NCBI GenBank assembly: GCA_018806915.1 | Contig: JAGKQI010000064.1 | Span: forward strand, 1 to 64,000 | Origin: Phytophthora colocasiae | Lineage: Eukaryota; Oomycota; Peronosporomycetes; Peronosporales; Peronosporaceae | Reading direction: 5' to 3' | DNA length: 64,000 nt | In this document: piece by piece, positions 1 through 10,813 of the stretch | Layout: every line of letters begins with the position of its first letter | Position numbering within the stretch: position 1 is the stretch's first letter | Program-made: the position numbers and the translations under genes | Notes under the pieces: generated by a model | Database searches by the model: none | What the model saw: only the letters and a program-made list of their open reading frames with translations | What the model was told of the DNA's origin: nothing

Positions 1-2
1 TT

Positions 3-1765
3 GACGAAGTCTTAAAGCTCCGATACGCTGGGGAAATGATACGGCAGGAATGGGATGGCACATCGTTACCATGTGTGGGAGCTGTGGCCTTGCGGTGTAC
101 ATTTGTGTTAGTTTCTGCGATGAAAGCCGAGATATGCGACTATCGACACCCACTTGACCTGGATAAGGCAAAGAGAATCGACGACTTGGTGCACGACAAC
201 GTGTGGTTTTCACGCGTTTCCAGAAGGTTGGGTTTGGATGAGAGAGAACCGCGGCCGAGGAGGGAAATTGTGAAACATCTATTGATGAGCCTCTTCGATG
301 TCACACATGGACCGTTTTTCAAATTGCCAGCGAGACACTTAGAAGAAGGCAATCAAGTGATAATGGCACAACAGCAGCTCCACCAGACTTCATTGACAAC
401 GAAGCTGCAGTCTCTAAATGAATGGGAAGCACTACGTACGGCAGCGATACTGAGTCAAACCAGCAGAGATTTAAAACTCCCATATGTGGCAAGTTTATGG
501 CGTTCAAAACCCTGGTGGCAATGGCTAGCCTACGCGTTCTTCTCAAAGCGAGCTCGAAGGCGTTCATCCCCAGAATCGATTGTTCTACCATATATTAAAA
601 GTATGGCAACTGCAGAGATCGAAGCGTTCTGCGCTATTTTGTCATCTCAGAGTCCTGAAAATGCACTTCTCGCCTGCCGTTGTGAGCCCAGTGACTTTCA
701 AGACGCGTCACTAGCGGCTGATTCTCCGATTCGATGGGACTTCGACGAGCGGGGTGAACCTGTGTTAAGCTCGGGTGTTCTAACTTTTGCATCCCCAATC
801 CCATTCTTACGGATTATGGACAAGCATGGAGAAAGTGAGTGGGTGGACGCCATAGTCCCGGGGTACGGTCGGTGTCAAGTGTTGTCATGCTTTAGATGTT
901 GGAGCTATGACACCATATTTTTGGGGATTTGAAGAACGTGAAAAATTAATGGAATTTTATGAAAGAGTTTCTGGTGCACGTAAGTCCAACGTGCAAATGT
1001 TGTGCTTAGCAAACAAGTCGACATTATTCCTGACTTAAAGTCTCTCGAGATGAGTTTCTCCATCAATGACAGTGTTGATATCAGCGGTCTACCACTATTC
1101 CTTACTGCTGTTGGATCTACTTTGAAGGCGCTAATAATCGACACTGGAGAAGATCAGGACGTGAGTGTGGAAATGGTTCTCCAACGATGCCCCAAATTGG
1201 AGAAATTGCGCCTCACTAATAGACACAGCGACTTTGCCGTCTTCAATTTTTCGGACTACCACGCCGCCGGTTCATCGATACCAGCAATTACGTTCAAGTT
1301 GGATGATATCTCCGCATTTGTCCAAGAGCTGATGAGCACAGGAAGCGCTCTTGCGAATTGCTTGGACCGCCTTATTATTCACCAACACGCCTTCCGGACT
1401 CGTAGGACCAAGTCAGAACTCAAGCGGGATTTAAATGCACTTCTAAAGATGCTTGAAAGCAAGGAGAGCCTGGACTTCACGTATTGTACAGCCACTTTCA
1501 CGAATACGTTGAACAGTTCAAGAGATATCACCTGCTGCCAATAAACCGCTCCGTCAAACTTGGTGTGCAGAGCAAGATCGCCTTTATGAGTGTGCTATCG
1601 GCCACCAGGACCCATCAACGTGAGAAGAGAGGGGTTGAACATGGAGGAAAACGTTTAAGCCGGGAGATGCTAAACGCAGATGTGGTGACTACCATTTTCC
1701 AGTTTGCAGCAACCCCCGTTTTGCGAAAAGTTTATGTCAGTTCTATAACTAGTTACAACAACTAG
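3..1765 (+). pseudogene. Broken LRR-like protein gene (5' end outside window)
   Basis: The open frame runs in from the left edge and reads to a TGA at 930-932. The same frame resumes after a TAA at 981-983 and reads to 1544; the final part (from about 1480 to 1765) is in another frame. The middle section (about 1030-1480) has leucine-spaced segments such as [10 protein letters not shown] and CPKLEKLRLTN that look like irregular leucine-rich repeats, as in large lineage-specific Phytophthora families; that family assignment is from memory and tentative. The last part contains the C-terminal-looking stretch NRSVKLGVQSKIAFMSVL and ends in FAATPVLRKVYV. Two lesions are visible: a 96-bp mitochondrial insert at 886-981 that brings in the stop, and a frameshift near 1480. 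The flanking frame is the same on both sides of the insert, which is a multiple of three long, as expected for a clean insertion. It is probably a pseudogene; a new exon arrangement using the GTAAGT at 980-985 cannot be excluded. Confidence 0.6.
886..981 (+). other. nad7: NUMT: fragment of mitochondrial nad7
   Basis: Read in its own frame (886 onward) this AT-rich stretch gives 32 codons without a stop, from [17 protein letters not shown] to [14 protein letters not shown]. This is the strongly conserved segment of the 49-kDa subunit of respiratory complex I (Nad7/NDUFS2), whose next residues would be MHA. Here the match stops abruptly at the Arg codon and the sequence returns to the GC-richer host gene. 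The reading frame differs from that of the surrounding gene. The A/T-ending codons fit an oomycete mitochondrial origin. It is a dead fragment, not an expressed subunit. Confidence 0.9.
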
Positions 1766-2157
1766 CGTACATGCACATGCACTCTCTCGATAATGGTTTA
1801 CAAATTTTGGAAAGATCAGGGCAATATCAATCTATAGGAAAATATGCACGGCTGGAATAAAAAACCTAGAAGGCACAAGTTCGAGTTCTACAAAACATGG
1901 TGCTGAACAAGTGTATGATCTAGTAAAAACAGTGAAAAGTGACATGACCTGTACTGATTGATTGAGTAAAGCGTCGGAGAAGGCAACCTGAAGTCGTTTT
2001 CACAGAAAAGTACTGGGCCAAGGCTATCAAACGAAATGGGGGGATTGGATCTTCGTTTTTCAGCTTCAGCAGTTCCCCACAACACGATTTGCCTCCCACA
2101 GAGCAAGTCGAGTACAAGCAGCAACCAAACCAACAAGCAGGCAAGCAAACCAGCAAG

Positions 2158-2661
2158 ATGAAGTTCAGCACGTTTCTCGTCGCCACGTTGGTCATCCTCG
2201 GTGCCGTCTCCGCTGCAGACCAGCCTCTCGTCAAGACGCCGGCCGACGCACTGGAGAAGATCCAAGCGACCGCCTTGCCCGATGGCGTCACGCTGACGGG
2301 AACCGCCGAGAAGATCGACCCGCCTGCCGATGCTGGTGCTACGGAGCCGAAGGAAGTTGACGTTGCGAACAAGGGCGACAAGGACGATGACAAGAAGGAG
2401 CAGCTCGGCTGGGGTGTCGGAGGTCTTGGAGGTCTTGGAGGTCTTGGAGGACTTGGAGGTTGGGGTGCTGGTGGTTGGGGCGTCGGAGGCTGGGGTGGTT
2501 GGGGCGGCTGGGGCGGCTTCGGGCCCTACCGCTTCGGATTCATGTGCGGTGGTGTTCCTGGCTGGGCCTACCCGATGGGCTACTGGAATCGCTATGGTGC
2601 TGGATTGTACGGTGGTGGTTGTGGCCTTGGCATGTCTTACGGCGGTCTCTACTACTGCTAA
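2158..2661 (+). CDS. Secreted Gly/Trp-rich protein, array copy 1
   Basis: A 167-aa protein. Layout (numbering of the 164-aa form): signal peptide 1-19 with likely cleavage after AVSA; charged, Pro/Ala-containing region 20-80 ending in DKDDDKK; then a Gly-rich domain 83-164 with LGG triplets, GWGG repeats, Tyr-rich tail and Cys at 127, 152 and 164 (the last residue). The start at MKFSTFL is chosen because the signal peptide begins there, and the leader CAGCAAG-ATG is shared by all copies. No known enzyme domain is visible. It is probably a secreted structural, adhesive or wall protein; a host-facing or antimicrobial peptide precursor is an alternative. This edge copy is the most distinct: residues 11-12 are LV instead of MA, one extra LGG triplet is present, and its leader differs from the others. 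Confidence 0.93.
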   Translation: MKFSTFLVATLVILGAVSAADQPLVKTPADALEKIQATALPDGVTLTGTAEKIDPPADAGATEPKEVDVANKGDKDDDKKEQLGWGVGGLGGLGGLGGLGGWGAGGWGVGGWGGWGGWGGFGPYRFGFMCGGVPGWAYPMGYWNRYGAGLYGGGCGLGMSYGGLYYC

Positions 2662-3775
2662 GTGGCAAGCTAGCAGTGACCTTTTGCAAATGGCAACTGG
2701 CAAGTCGCTTAAAGAACTCGGTTTGATCACGTTCGCATGAAAACAAACGCTGCGATCGAAGCAGCTTCTAGTAGTCGGTAGGAGTGTGTCCGATTGACTT
2801 TCGCGACAGGTAAAACAACAATGGAGCACAATGTCGTTTACGTTTTCAACCTATTACAAAATACGTATTGCAAAAGATTTCTTGGAAATACCGGTCGTAT
2901 CCATAAGTTGGATTCGTATCCATATTTTGGATACGGTCGATAAAAGGATTTCTACGTTTAGAAATCGAGAAAGAATGGTCGTGTAGTTCAGTTGATCAAG
3001 CGTTTGTTGGCTAGTCACGTAAACTGCCGAAATGGTCATCACTGAAGTTTGACATCAAATTCTACGGGTGCTCTACGGGTGCCGACGTCGCATTGGTGAA
3101 TAGATCAAAGGCCAACTTTTATCACGGCCTTCGTTTTGCTTTGCTGGTTGGTAGAGAAGTCGCCAAACGTGGACGTGGCACTTTCGCGGATGAGGGTAGT
3201 AAGCTGCCGCAGTTCTGACTTTCGCGATCTGGCAGTGCGGACTCGTCCATTTCGCGCTTCCTAGTCTTGCATTTTGCATTTTGCGTGTGTGTTTTTCAGT
3301 TTTAGCAATTCGGATGTGTTTTCTTGCTCAGTTTTTAGCCCTACCTTCTCTCTCTCTTTGCTCAATTTTTATATTAGTCTTTTATATGGCGAAGGCATTC
3401 GTGATGCATTTATTTTACCGATGCTGTTCTGAATACGTATCCAAGTTGGAAATTGATAGAAGGGTGCCACGTTTATAATTTCAAACAACAAACTCGGCAG
3501 GCAGAGTGGAAAGCATGGCGCTGAACAAGTATATGATCTAGTACCAAGAGTGAAAAGTGACATGACCTGTACTGATTGATTGAGTAGAGCGTCGGAGAAG
3601 GCAACCTGAAGTCGTTTTCACAGAAAAGTACTGGGCCAAGGCTATCAAACGAAATGTGGGGATTGGATCTTCGTTTTTCAGCTTCAGCAGTTCCCCACAA
3701 CACGATTTGCCTCCCACAGAGCAAGTCGAGTACAAGCAAACAAGCAAACCAGCAAACCAGCAAGCGCCCAGCAAG
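2662..3775. repeat. Non-coding part of the array unit (reference: between copies 1 and 2)
   Basis: About 1.1 kb that recurs between all copies. In order: a 3' region with two main sequence types (TAGCAGTGACC or TAGTAGTGGTCC shortly after the stop); TTGCAAAA-type direct repeats around TACGTATTGC; a hairpin (2915-2935); a stretch that in many units carries CTACGGGTG twice; a CT microsatellite (near 3345-3357 here, longer in other units) followed by CTCAATTTTTATAT; and about 290 bp of conserved leader rich in CAAGCAAACCAGC just before the ATG. Transcription signals cannot be placed with certainty. No RNA gene is evident. Confidence 0.7.
2915..2935. repeat. Hairpin in the 3' flank of each unit
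   Basis: CGTATCCA and TGGATACG form an 8-bp stem around a TATTT loop, about 254 bp after the stop codon. It recurs after copies 1 to 25; the last unit is cut off just before it. A near copy of one arm (CGTATCCATAAG) lies 15-20 bp upstream, so alternative pairings are possible. It could act in 3' end formation, but nothing in the sequence proves this. Confidence 0.5.
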
Positions 3776-4270
3776 ATGAAGTTCAGCACGTTTCTCGTCG
3801 CCACGATGGCCATCCTCGGTGCCGTCTCCGCTGCAGACCAGCCTCTCGTCAAGACGCCGGCCGACGCACTGGAGAAGATCCAAGCGACCGCCTTGCCCGA
3901 TGGCGTCATGCTGACGGGAACCGCCGAGAAGATCGACCCGCCTGCCGATGCTGGTGCTACGGAGCCGAAGGAAGTTGACGTTGCGAACAAGGGCGACAAG
4001 GACGATGACAAGAAGGAGCAGCTCGGCTGGGGTGTCGGAGGTCTTGGAGGTCTTGGAGGACTTGGAGGTTGGGGTGCTGGTGGTTGGGGCGTCGGAGGCT
4101 GGGGTGGTTGGGGCGGCTGGGGCGGCTTCGGGCCCTACCGCTTCGGATTCATGTGCGGTGGTGTTCCTGGCTGGGCCTACCCGATGGGCTACTGGAATCG
4201 CTATGGTGCTGGATTGTACGGTGGTGGTTGTGGCCTTGGCATGTCTTACGGCGGTCTCTACTACTGCTAA
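3776..4270 (+). CDS. Secreted Gly/Trp-rich protein, array copy 2
   Basis: 164 aa, same layout as copy 1 with the common signal peptide (MA at 11-12). Carries T45M. The frame stays open upstream of the ATG to 3656, because the G run in the leader is shorter here; this is a chance extension, not a longer protein. The 3' flank is of the TAGCAGTGACC type and lacks about 25 bp around GCATGGAACC that later units have, as does copy 1. Confidence 0.93.
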   Translation: MKFSTFLVATMAILGAVSAADQPLVKTPADALEKIQATALPDGVMLTGTAEKIDPPADAGATEPKEVDVANKGDKDDDKKEQLGWGVGGLGGLGGLGGWGAGGWGVGGWGGWGGWGGFGPYRFGFMCGGVPGWAYPMGYWNRYGAGLYGGGCGLGMSYGGLYYC

Positions 4271-5384
4271 GTGGCAAGCTAGCAGTGACCTTTTGCAAAT
4301 GGCAACTGGCAAGTCGCTTAAAGAACTCGGTTTGATCACGTTCGCATGAAAACAAACGCTGCGATCGAAGCAGCTTCTAGTAGTCGGTAGGAGTGTGTCC
4401 GATTGACTTTCGCGACAGGTAAAACAACAATGGAGCACAATGTCGTTTACGTTTTCAACCTATTACAAAATACGTATTGCAAAAGATTTCTTGGAAATAC
4501 CGGTCGTATCCATAAGTTGGATTCGTATCCATATTTTGGATACGGTCGATAAAAGGATTTCTACGTTTAGAAATCGAGAAAGAATGGTCGTGTAGTTCAG
4601 TTGATCAAGCGTTTGTTGGCTAGTCACGTAAACTGCCGAAATGGTCATCACTGAAGTTTGACATCAAATTCTACGGGTGCTCTACGGGTGCCGACGTCGC
4701 ATTGGTGAATAGATCAAAGGCCAACTTTTATCACGGCCTTCGTTTTGCTTTGCTGGTTGGTAGAGAAGTCGCCAAAAGTGGACGTGGCACTTTCGCGGAT
4801 GAGGGTAGTAAGCTGCCGCAGTTCTGACTTTCGCGATCTGGCAGTGCGGACTCGTCCATTTCGCGCTTCCTAGTTTTGCATTTTGCATTTTGCGTGTGTG
4901 TTTTTCAGTTTTAGCAATTCGGATGTGTTTTCTTGCTCAGTTTTTAGCCCTACCTTCTCTCTCTCTTTGCTCAATTTTTATATGATTCTTTTATATGGCG
5001 AAGGCATTCGTGATGCATTTATTTTACCGATGCTGTTCTGAATACGTATCCAAGTTGGAAATTGATAGAAGGGTGCCACGTTTATAATTTCAAACAACAA
5101 ACTCGGCAGGCAGAGTGGAAAGCATGGCGCTGAACAAGTATATGATCTAGTACCAAGAGTGAAAAGTGACATGACCTGTACTGATTGATTGAGTAGAGCG
5201 TCGGAGAAGGCAACCTGAAGTCGTTTTCACAGAAAAGTACTGGGCCAAGGCTATCAAACGAAATGGGGGGATTGGATCTTCGTTTTTCAGCTTCAGCAGT
5301 TCCCCACAACACGATTTGCCTCCCACAGAGCAAGTCGAGTACAAGCAAACAAGCAAACCAGCAAACCAGCAAGCGCCCAGCAAG

Positions 5385-5879
5385 ATGAAGTTCAGCACGT
5401 TTCTCGTCGCCACGATGGCCATCCTCGGTGCCGTCTCCGCTGCAGACCAGCCTCTCGTCAAGACGCCGGCCGACGCACTGGAGAAGATCCAAGCGACCGC
5501 CTTGCCCGATGGCGTCACGCTGACGGGAACCGCCGAGAAGATCGACCCGCCTGCCGATGCTGGTGCGACGGAGCCGAAGGAAGTTGACGTTGCGAACAAG
5601 GGCGACAAGGACGATGACAAGAAGGAGCAGCTCGGCTGGGGTGTCGGAGGTCTTGGAGGTCTTGGAGGACTTGGAGGTTGGGGTGCTGGTGGTTGGGGCG
5701 TCGGAGGCTGGGGTGGTTGGGGCGGCTGGGGCGGCTTCGGGCCCTACCGCTTCGGATTCATGTGCGGTGGTGTTCCTGGCTGGGCCTACCCGATGGGCTA
5801 CTGGAATCGCTATGGTGCTGGATTGTACGGTGGTGGTTGTGGCCTTGGCATGTCTTACGGCGGTCTCTACTACTGCTAA
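5385..5879 (+). CDS. Secreted Gly/Trp-rich protein, array copy 3
   Basis: 164 aa, the majority protein form (T45, P136). A silent GCG replaces GCT in the GATE codons (shared with copy 6). The 3' flank has the AAGTTACTGGAAG variant otherwise seen only after copy 7. Confidence 0.93.
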   Translation: MKFSTFLVATMAILGAVSAADQPLVKTPADALEKIQATALPDGVTLTGTAEKIDPPADAGATEPKEVDVANKGDKDDDKKEQLGWGVGGLGGLGGLGGWGAGGWGVGGWGGWGGWGGFGPYRFGFMCGGVPGWAYPMGYWNRYGAGLYGGGCGLGMSYGGLYYC

Positions 5880-7017
5880 GTGGCAAGCTAGCAGTGACCT
5901 TTTGCAAATGGCAACTGGCAAGTTACTGGAAGAACTCGGTTTGATCACGTTCGCATGAAAACAAACGCTGCGATCGAAGCAGCTTCTAGTAGTCGGTAGG
6001 AGTGTGTCCGATTGACTTTCGCGACAGGTAAAACAACAATGGACCACAATGTCATTTACGTTTTCAACCTATTGCAAAATACGTATTGCAAAAGATTTAT
6101 TTTGCATGGAACCAAAAACAAGATCGGAAATACCGGTCGTATCCATAAGTTGGATTCGTATCCATATTTTGGATACGGTCGATAAAAGGATTTCTACGTT
6201 TAGAAATCGAGAAAGAATGGTCGTGTAGTTCAGTTGATCAAGCGTTTGTTGGCTAGTCACGTAAACTGCCGAAATGGTCATCACTGAAGTTTGACATCAA
6301 ATTCTACGGGTGCTCTACGGGTGCCGACGTCGCATTGGTGAATAGATCAAAGGCCAACTTTTATCACGGCCTTCGTTTTGCTTTGCTGGTTGGTAGAGAA
6401 GTCGCCAAAAGTGGACGTGACACTTTCGCGGATGAGGGTAGTAAGCTGCCGCAGTTCTGACTTTCGCGATCTGGCAGTGCGGACTCGTCCATTTCGCGCT
6501 TCCTAGTCTTGCATTTTGCATTTTGCGTGTGTGTTTTTCAGTTTTAGCAATTCGGATGTGTTTTCTTGCTCAGTTTTTAGCCCTACCTTCTCTCTCTCTT
6601 TGCTCAATTTTTATATGATTCTTTTATATGGCGAAGGCATTCGTGATGCATTTATTTTACCGATGCTGTTCTGAATACGTATCCAAGTTGGAAATTGATA
6701 GAAGGGTGCCACGTTTATAATTTCAAACAACAAACTCGGCAGGCAGAGTGGAAAGCATGGCGCTGAACAAGTATATGATCTAGTACCAAGAGTGAAAAGT
6801 GACATGACCTGTACTGATTGATTGAGTAGAGCGTCGGAGAAGGCAACCTGAAGTCGTTTTCACAGAAAAGTACTGGGCCAAGGCTATCAAACGAAATGGG
6901 GGGATTGGATCTTCGTTTTTCAGCTTCAGCAGTTCCCCACAACACGATTTGCCTCCCACAGAGCAAGTCGAGTACAAGCAAACAAGCAAACCAGCAAACC
7001 AGCAAGCGCCCAGCAAG

Positions 7018-7521
7018 ATGAAGTTCAGCACGTTTCTCGTCGCCACGATGGCCATCCTCGGTGCCGTCTCCGCTGCAGACCAGCCTCTCGTCAAGACGCC
7101 GGCCGACGCACTGGAGAAGATCCAAGCGACCGCCTTGCCCGATGGCGTCATGCTGACGGGAACCGCCGAGAAGATCGACCCGCCTGCCGATGCTGGTGCT
7201 ACGGAGCCGAAGGAAGTTGACGTTGCGAACAAGGGCGACAAGGACGATGACAAGAAGGAGCAGCTCGGCTGGGGTGTCGGTGGTCTAGGAGGTCTTGGAG
7301 GACTTGGAGGACTTGGAGGTTGGGGTGCTGGTGGTTGGGGCGTCGGAGGCTGGGGTGGTTGGGGCGGCTGGGGCGGCTTCGGGCCCTACCGCTTCGGATT
7401 CATGTGCGGTGGTGTTCCTGGCTGGGCCTACCCGATGGGCTACTGGAATCGCTATGGTGCTGGATTGTACGGTGGTGGTTGTGGCCTTGGCATGTCTTAC
7501 GGCGGTCTCTACTACTGCTAA
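7018..7521 (+). CDS. Secreted Gly/Trp-rich protein, array copy 4
   Basis: 167 aa: T45M plus an extra LGG triplet. The triplet block starts GGTGGTCTAGGA, an allele shared with copies 5, 6 and 7 and different from the extra triplet in copies 1 and 10. Confidence 0.93.
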   Translation: MKFSTFLVATMAILGAVSAADQPLVKTPADALEKIQATALPDGVMLTGTAEKIDPPADAGATEPKEVDVANKGDKDDDKKEQLGWGVGGLGGLGGLGGLGGWGAGGWGVGGWGGWGGWGGFGPYRFGFMCGGVPGWAYPMGYWNRYGAGLYGGGCGLGMSYGGLYYC

Positions 7522-8647
7522 GTGGCAAGCTAGCAGTGACCTTTTGCAAATGGCAACTGGCAAGTCGCTTAAAGAACTCGGTTTGATCACGTTCGCATGA
7601 AAACAAACGCTGCGATCGAAGCAGCTTCTAGTAGTCGGTAGGAGTGTGTCCGATTGACTTTCGCGACGGGTAAAACAACAATGGAGCACAATGTCGTTTA
7701 CGTTTTCAACCTATTGCAAAATACGTATTGCAAAAGATTTATTTTGCATGGAACCAAAAACAAGATCGGAAATACCGGTCGTATCCATAAGTTGGATTCG
7801 TATCCATATTTTGGATACGGTCGATAAAAGGATTTCTACGTTTAGAAATCGAGAAAGAATGGTCGTGTAGTTCAGTTGATCAAGCGTTTGTTGGCTAGTC
7901 ACGTAAACTGCCGAAATGGTCATCACTGAAGTTTGACATCAAATTCTACGGGTGCTCTACGGGTGCCGACGTCGCATTGGTGAATAGATCAAAGGCCAAC
8001 TTTTATCACGGCCTTCGTTTTGCTTTGCTGGTTGGTAGAGAAGTCGCCAAAAGTGGACGTGGCACTTTCGCGGATGAGGGTAGTAAGCTGCCGCAGTTCT
8101 GACTTTCGCGATCTGGCAGTGCGGACTCGTCCATTTCGCGCTTCCTAGTTTTGCATTTTGCATTTTGCGTGTGTGTTTTTCAGTTTTAGCAATTCGGATG
8201 TGTTTTCTTGCTCAGTTTTTAGCCCTACCTTCTCTCTCTCTTTGCTCAATTTTTATATTAGTCTTTTATATGGCGAAGGCATTCGTGATGCATTTATTTT
8301 ACCGATGCTGTTCTGAATACGTATCCAAGTTGGAAATTGATAGAAGGGTGCCACGTTTATAATTTCAAACAACAAACTCGGCAGGCAGAGTGGAAAGCAT
8401 GGCGCTGAACAAGTATATGATCTAGTACCAAGAGTGAAAAGTGACATGACCTGTACTGATTGATTGAGTAGAGCGTCGGAGAAGGCAACCTGAAGTCGTT
8501 TTCACAGAAAAGTACTGGGCCAAGGCTATCAAACGAAATGGGGGGATTGGATCTTCGTTTTTCAGCTTCAGCAGTTCCCCACAACACGATTTGCCTCCCA
8601 CAGAGCAAGTCGAGTACAAGCAAACCAGCAAGCAAGCGCCCAGCAAG

Positions 8648-9151
8648 ATGAAGTTCAGCACGTTTCTCGTCGCCACGATGGCCATCCTCGGTGCCGTCTC
8701 CGCTGCAGACCAGCCTCTCGTCAAGACGCCGGCCGACGCACTGGAGAAGATCCAAGCGACCGCCTTGCCCGATGGCGTCACGCTGACGGGAACCGCCGAG
8801 AAGATCGACCCGCCTGCCGATGCTGGTGCTACGGAGCCGAAGGAAGTTGACGTTGCGAACAAGGGCGACAAGGACGATGACAAGAAGGAGCAGCTCGGCT
8901 GGGGTGTCGGTGGTCTAGGAGGTCTTGGAGGACTTGGAGGACTTGGAGGTTGGGGTGCTGGTGGTTGGGGCGTCGGAGGCTGGGGTGGTTGGGGCGGCTG
9001 GGGCGGCTTCGGGCCCTACCGCTTCGGATTCATGTGCGGTGGTGTTCCTGGCTGGGCCTACCCGATGGGCTACTGGAATCGCTATGGTGCTGGATTGTAC
9101 GGTGGTGGTTGTGGCCTTGGCATGTCTTACGGCGGTCTCTACTACTGCTAA
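8648..9151 (+). CDS. Secreted Gly/Trp-rich protein, array copy 5
   Basis: 167 aa with T45 and the GGTGGTCTAGGA triplet allele. The leader is 12 bp shorter than in its neighbours (one AAGCAAACCAGC-type repeat lost). It is the first copy with the TAGTAGTGGTCC type of 3' flank. Confidence 0.93.
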   Translation: MKFSTFLVATMAILGAVSAADQPLVKTPADALEKIQATALPDGVTLTGTAEKIDPPADAGATEPKEVDVANKGDKDDDKKEQLGWGVGGLGGLGGLGGLGGWGAGGWGVGGWGGWGGWGGFGPYRFGFMCGGVPGWAYPMGYWNRYGAGLYGGGCGLGMSYGGLYYC

Positions 9152-10309
9152 GTGGCAAGCTAGTAGTGGTCCTTTGCAAATGACAAATGGCAAGTCGCTT
9201 GAAGAACTCGGTTTGATCACGTTCGCATGAAAACAAACGCTGCGATCGAAGCAGCTTCTAGTAGTCGGTAGGAGTGTGTCCGATTGACTTTCGCGACAGG
9301 TAAAACAACAATGGAGCACAATGTCGTTTACGTTTTCAACCTATTACAAAATACGTATTGCAAAAGATTTATTTTGCATGGAACCAAAAACAAGATCGGA
9401 AATACCGGTCGTATCCATAAGTTGGATTCGTATCCATATTTTGGATACGGTCGATAAAAGGATTTCTACGTTTAGAAATCGAGAAAGAATGGTCGTGTAG
9501 TTCAGTTGATCAAGCGTTTGTTGGCTAGTCACGTAAACTGCCGAAATGGTCATCACTGAAGTTTGACATCAAATTCTACGGGTGCTCTACGGGTGCCGAC
9601 GTCGCATTGGTGAATAGATCAAAGGCCAACTTTTATCACGGCCTTCGTTTTGCTTTGCTGGTTGGTAGAGAAGTCGCCAAACGTGGACGTGGCACTTTCG
9701 CGGATGAGGGTAGTAAGCTGCCGCAGTTCTGACTTTCGCGATCTGGCAGTGCGGACTCGTCCATTTCGCGCTTCCTAGTCTTGCATTTTGCATTTTGCGT
9801 GTGTGTTTTTCAGTTTTAGCAATTCAGATGTGTTTTCTTGCTCAGTTTTTAGCATCTGATATCAACAAATATCCATACCCTCTCTCTCTCTTTGCTCAAT
9901 TTTTATATTAGTCTTTTATATGGCGAAGGCATTCGTGATGCATTTATTTTACCGATGCTGTTCTGAATACGTATCCAAGTTGGAAATTGATAGAAGGGTG
10001 CCACGTTTATAATTTCAAACAACAAACTCGGCAGGCAGAGTGGAAAGCATGGCGCTGAACAAGTATATGATCTAGTACCAAGAGTGAAAAGTGACATGAC
10101 CTGTACTGATTGATTGAGTAGAGCGTCGGAGAAGGCAACCTGAAGTCGTTTTCACAGAAAAGTACTGGGCCAAGGCTATCAAACGAAATGGGGGGATTGG
10201 ATCTTCGTTTTTCAGCTTCAGCAGTTCCCCACAACACGATTTGCCTCCCACAGAGCAAGTCGAGTACAAGCAAACAAGCAAACCAGCAAACCAGCAAGCG
10301 CCCAGCAAG

Positions 10310-10813
10310 ATGAAGTTCAGCACGTTTCTCGTCGCCACGATGGCCATCCTCGGTGCCGTCTCCGCTGCAGACCAGCCTCTCGTCAAGACGCCGGCCGACG
10401 CACTGGAGAAGATCCAAGCGACCGCCTTGCCCGATGGCGTCATGCTGACGGGAACCGCCGAGAAGATCGACCCGCCTGCCGATGCTGGTGCGACGGAGCC
10501 GAAGGAAGTTGACGTTGCGAACAAGGGCGACAAGGACGATGACAAGAAGGAGCAGCTCGGCTGGGGTGTCGGTGGTCTAGGAGGTCTTGGAGGACTTGGA
10601 GGACTTGGAGGTTGGGGTGCTGGTGGTTGGGGCGTCGGAGGCTGGGGTGGTTGGGGCGGCTGGGGCGGCTTCGGGCCCTACCGCTTCGGATTCATGTGCG
10701 GTGGTGTTCCTGGCTGGGCCTACCCGATGGGCTACTGGAATCGCTATGGTGCTGGATTGTACGGTGGTGGTTGTGGCCTTGGCATGTCTTACGGCGGTCT
10801 CTACTACTGCTAA
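10310..10813 (+). CDS. Secreted Gly/Trp-rich protein, array copy 6
   Basis: 167 aa with T45M, the GGTGGTCTAGGA allele and the silent GCG of copy 3. The 3' flank is of the TAGTAGTGGTCC type with a private change (GCAACTGACAAATGG). Confidence 0.93.
   Translation: MKFSTFLVATMAILGAVSAADQPLVKTPADALEKIQATALPDGVMLTGTAEKIDPPADAGATEPKEVDVANKGDKDDDKKEQLGWGVGGLGGLGGLGGLGGWGAGGWGVGGWGGWGGWGGFGPYRFGFMCGGVPGWAYPMGYWNRYGAGLYGGGCGLGMSYGGLYYC

Noticed and set aside
2330..2740. Plus-strand Val/Leu-rich and Trp-rich frames overlapping each array gene
   Set aside because: Shadows of the GC-rich Gly codons in other frames; they have no signal peptide or start context.
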